Assembly (NCBI GenBank): GCA_003223935.1
Contig: QHXQ01000021.1
Location: 1 to 64,000 of the forward strand
Source of the DNA: Acidobacteriota bacterium
Lineage (GTDB): Bacteria > Acidobacteriota > Blastocatellia > Pyrinomonadales > Pyrinomonadaceae
Direction: 5' to 3'
DNA length: 64,000 nucleotides
Below the pieces are notes generated by a model. The model was given only the letters and a program-made list of their open reading frames with translations, did no database searches and was not told where the DNA came from. Below, piece by piece: positions 62,669 through 64,000 of the stretch. How positions within the stretch are numbered: the first letter of the stretch is position 1; each line of letters begins with the position of its first letter. The translations under genes and the position numbers were made by a program.

Positions 62669-63928
62669 ATGAGTAAAAAGAGACGGATGTTATTAACGAC
62701 GTGCTGCTTACTTGCGCTCTTAGCCAACGGCGTGGGCGCGTTCGCGCAGAAACAGGCGCAGGAGCGAATGCCGCCGCCACCGCCGCCCGAAGTCGAGACG
62801 CAGAGGCTCATCATGCTTGCGCCCGCGCAAGCGCCTGAGGGTGCGCTGCCAGTCAATATCATGACCGAAGGGCCGGCCCTTCCGGCCGGGTTCGCCATCA
62901 TCTCTGACGAGATGCGCTTCACGGGGCCGGTCGTCAAAGGCGCGCCCTATTCGGGCGAAGCTGTGACCGAGTCAGTCCAGACGCTCGCCGACGGCAATCG
63001 CATCACGCATAAATCAACGGCGCTCGTCTATCGCGACAGCGAAGGGCGCACGCGCCGCGAGCAGACCTTGAACAACATCGGCCCCTTTGCCACCTCAGGC
63101 GATGCGCCGACGATGATCTTCATCAACGATCCGGTGGCCGGCGCAAACTACACACTCGACCCGCGCACAAAGACGGCACGCAAAGGCGGAGTCTTTAACC
63201 TCAGAGTTGGCCCGCCCGCAGAGCGACAGGGGGCGCCGCCGCCGCACGACATGATGTTTGGCGAGCCGCCGCCTGACGCGCCGCCGATGCAGGGTGGCTT
63301 GGGGGCTGCGGTCAAGCGCGTGGAGCCTGTCTATCCTGAGGCGGCGAAAGCGGCCGGAGCAGAAGGGCCTGTCTCCGTGCAGATCATAATTGACGAGCAG
63401 GGCAACGTCACTTCGGCCCGCGCCGTGTCAGGCAATCCACTGCTGCAAGCGGCGGCCGTTGATGCCGCACGGCAGTGGGTCTTCAAACCTGCGGGCGGCA
63501 CGGGCCGAGCCGCGAAGGTGAGCGGCTCGATCAGTTTTAATTTCCGGCTGGATAAGAATAGCGAGGAGTTGCCGCCGGCCGGAGAGCCGCGCGGGCCCAA
63601 ACCTGTGCGCGAGTCGCTGGGCACGCAAAATATCGAAGGCGTCGCGACCGAAGGCACACGCGTCACCATCACTCTGCCGGCCGGCATGGTCGGCAACGAG
63701 CAGCCGATCAACATCGTGAACGAGAGTTGGTTCTCGTCCGAACTGCACACGCTCGTCATGTCCAAGCACAGCGACCCGCGCTTTGGTGAGACGACCTATC
63801 GCCTGACCAACATCAGCCGGAGCGAACCGGCGCACAGTCTGTTTGAAGTGCCGGCCGACTACACCGTCAAAGCGGGCGGCCCCGAACGGCGCGAGTTCCG
63901 TATGCGGCAACCGGAGAACGAGCAGTAA
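62669..63928 (+). CDS. exported TonB C-terminal domain protein
   Basis: A 419-residue protein. The signal peptide is RRMLLTTCCLLALLANGVGAFA. A first half has a repeat-free beta-rich stretch (VVKGAPYSGEAVTESVQTL, RDSEGRTRREQTLN). A TonB C-terminal domain follows near residues 215-295 (VKRVEPVYPEAAKAAGAEGPVSVQIIIDEQGNV, PLLQAAAVDAARQWVFKPA). The last part repeats features of the first (SWFSSELHTLVMSKHSDPRFGETTYRL). It lacks the TonB membrane anchor, so it is more a periplasmic sensor or protein-contact module. GGAGG is best placed for the ATG at 62669. Confidence 0.85.
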   Translation: MSKKRRMLLTTCCLLALLANGVGAFAQKQAQERMPPPPPPEVETQRLIMLAPAQAPEGALPVNIMTEGPALPAGFAIISDEMRFTGPVVKGAPYSGEAVTESVQTLADGNRITHKSTALVYRDSEGRTRREQTLNNIGPFATSGDAPTMIFINDPVAGANYTLDPRTKTARKGGVFNLRVGPPAERQGAPPPHDMMFGEPPPDAPPMQGGLGAAVKRVEPVYPEAAKAAGAEGPVSVQIIIDEQGNVTSARAVSGNPLLQAAAVDAARQWVFKPAGGTGRAAKVSGSISFNFRLDKNSEELPPAGEPRGPKPVRESLGTQNIEGVATEGTRVTITLPAGMVGNEQPINIVNESWFSSELHTLVMSKHSDPRFGETTYRLTNISRSEPAHSLFEVPADYTVKAGGPERREFRMRQPENEQ

Positions 63929-63939
63929 GCAATGAAGAG

Positions 63940-64000
<61 letters not shown>

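Overview
The window looks like chromosomal DNA of a GC-rich, Gram-negative bacterium, most likely an acidobacterium near the class Blastocatellia. This is an inference from gene content: an ADP-heptose/LPS-core gene set, a von Willebrand A protein of the kind common in Acidobacteria, a GH57 branching enzyme beside a DUF4912 protein, many lipoproteins, and intergenic DNA rich in short inverted tandem repeats. No 16S gene is present, so the assignment is tentative. One tRNA gene (Leu, UAA) is present; I see no rRNA gene, CRISPR array or intact mobile element.

Layout. 1-1740 is an accessory margin: a 21-bp degenerate tandem repeat, an XRE regulator, a lone receiver protein, a possible small membrane protein and the tail of a dead transposase. 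1782-8368 is a gas vesicle (gvp) cluster with three GvpF/L proteins, GvpG, GvpK, three GvpA/J-type proteins and, inside the overlapping block, a double-headed ArsA/Get3-like ATPase. No GvpN is visible. A GAF/PAS sensor kinase and a receiver-kinase-receiver hybrid follow (8456-12304). 12572-18734 carries a lipoprotein, a 1-Cys peroxiredoxin and a sulfur amino-acid block: a trans-sulfuration enzyme, CysM, a JAMM protease and a CysO-MoeZ-rhodanese fusion, which together reconstitute the CysO/Mec cysteine pathway. 18793-34050 is mixed housekeeping: acyltransferase, GGDEF-EAL protein, RpoD, amidohydrolase, DUF2071, DNA glycosylase, tRNA-Leu, Fur, ferredoxin, M28 peptidase, UspA, isopropylmalate-type dehydrogenase and a Ser/Thr kinase. 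34051-39019 is a cinA-plsY-gpsA-smpB-pepA run. 39526-43261 holds DnaJ-like, HEAT-repeat and ClpC-like AAA+ proteins. 43824-49842 holds inositol-phosphate synthase and a DUF4912-GH57-GDPD-AraC operon. 49876-55891 holds envelope genes, including the heptose pathway. 55908-64000 holds a K+ channel, PBP1, a VWA protein, an ECF sigma/anti-sigma pair and a TonB-domain protein.

The strongest unexplained signal is a family of at least 18 intergenic elements. Most are two arms of degenerate 7-bp (sometimes 8-bp) tandem repeats in inverted orientation around a short loop, usually just upstream of a start codon and often supplying the stop or first codons of a neighbour. Different loci use different heptamers, yet several share a GTTAA-type sequence at the arm-loop border. 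Other points worth attention are the ArsA-like ATPase in the gvp operon, the CysO-MoeZ fusion beside its expected JAMM protease, a possible three-way-junction RNA near 39281-39363, and a short ClpC-like unfoldase with an IGF loop.
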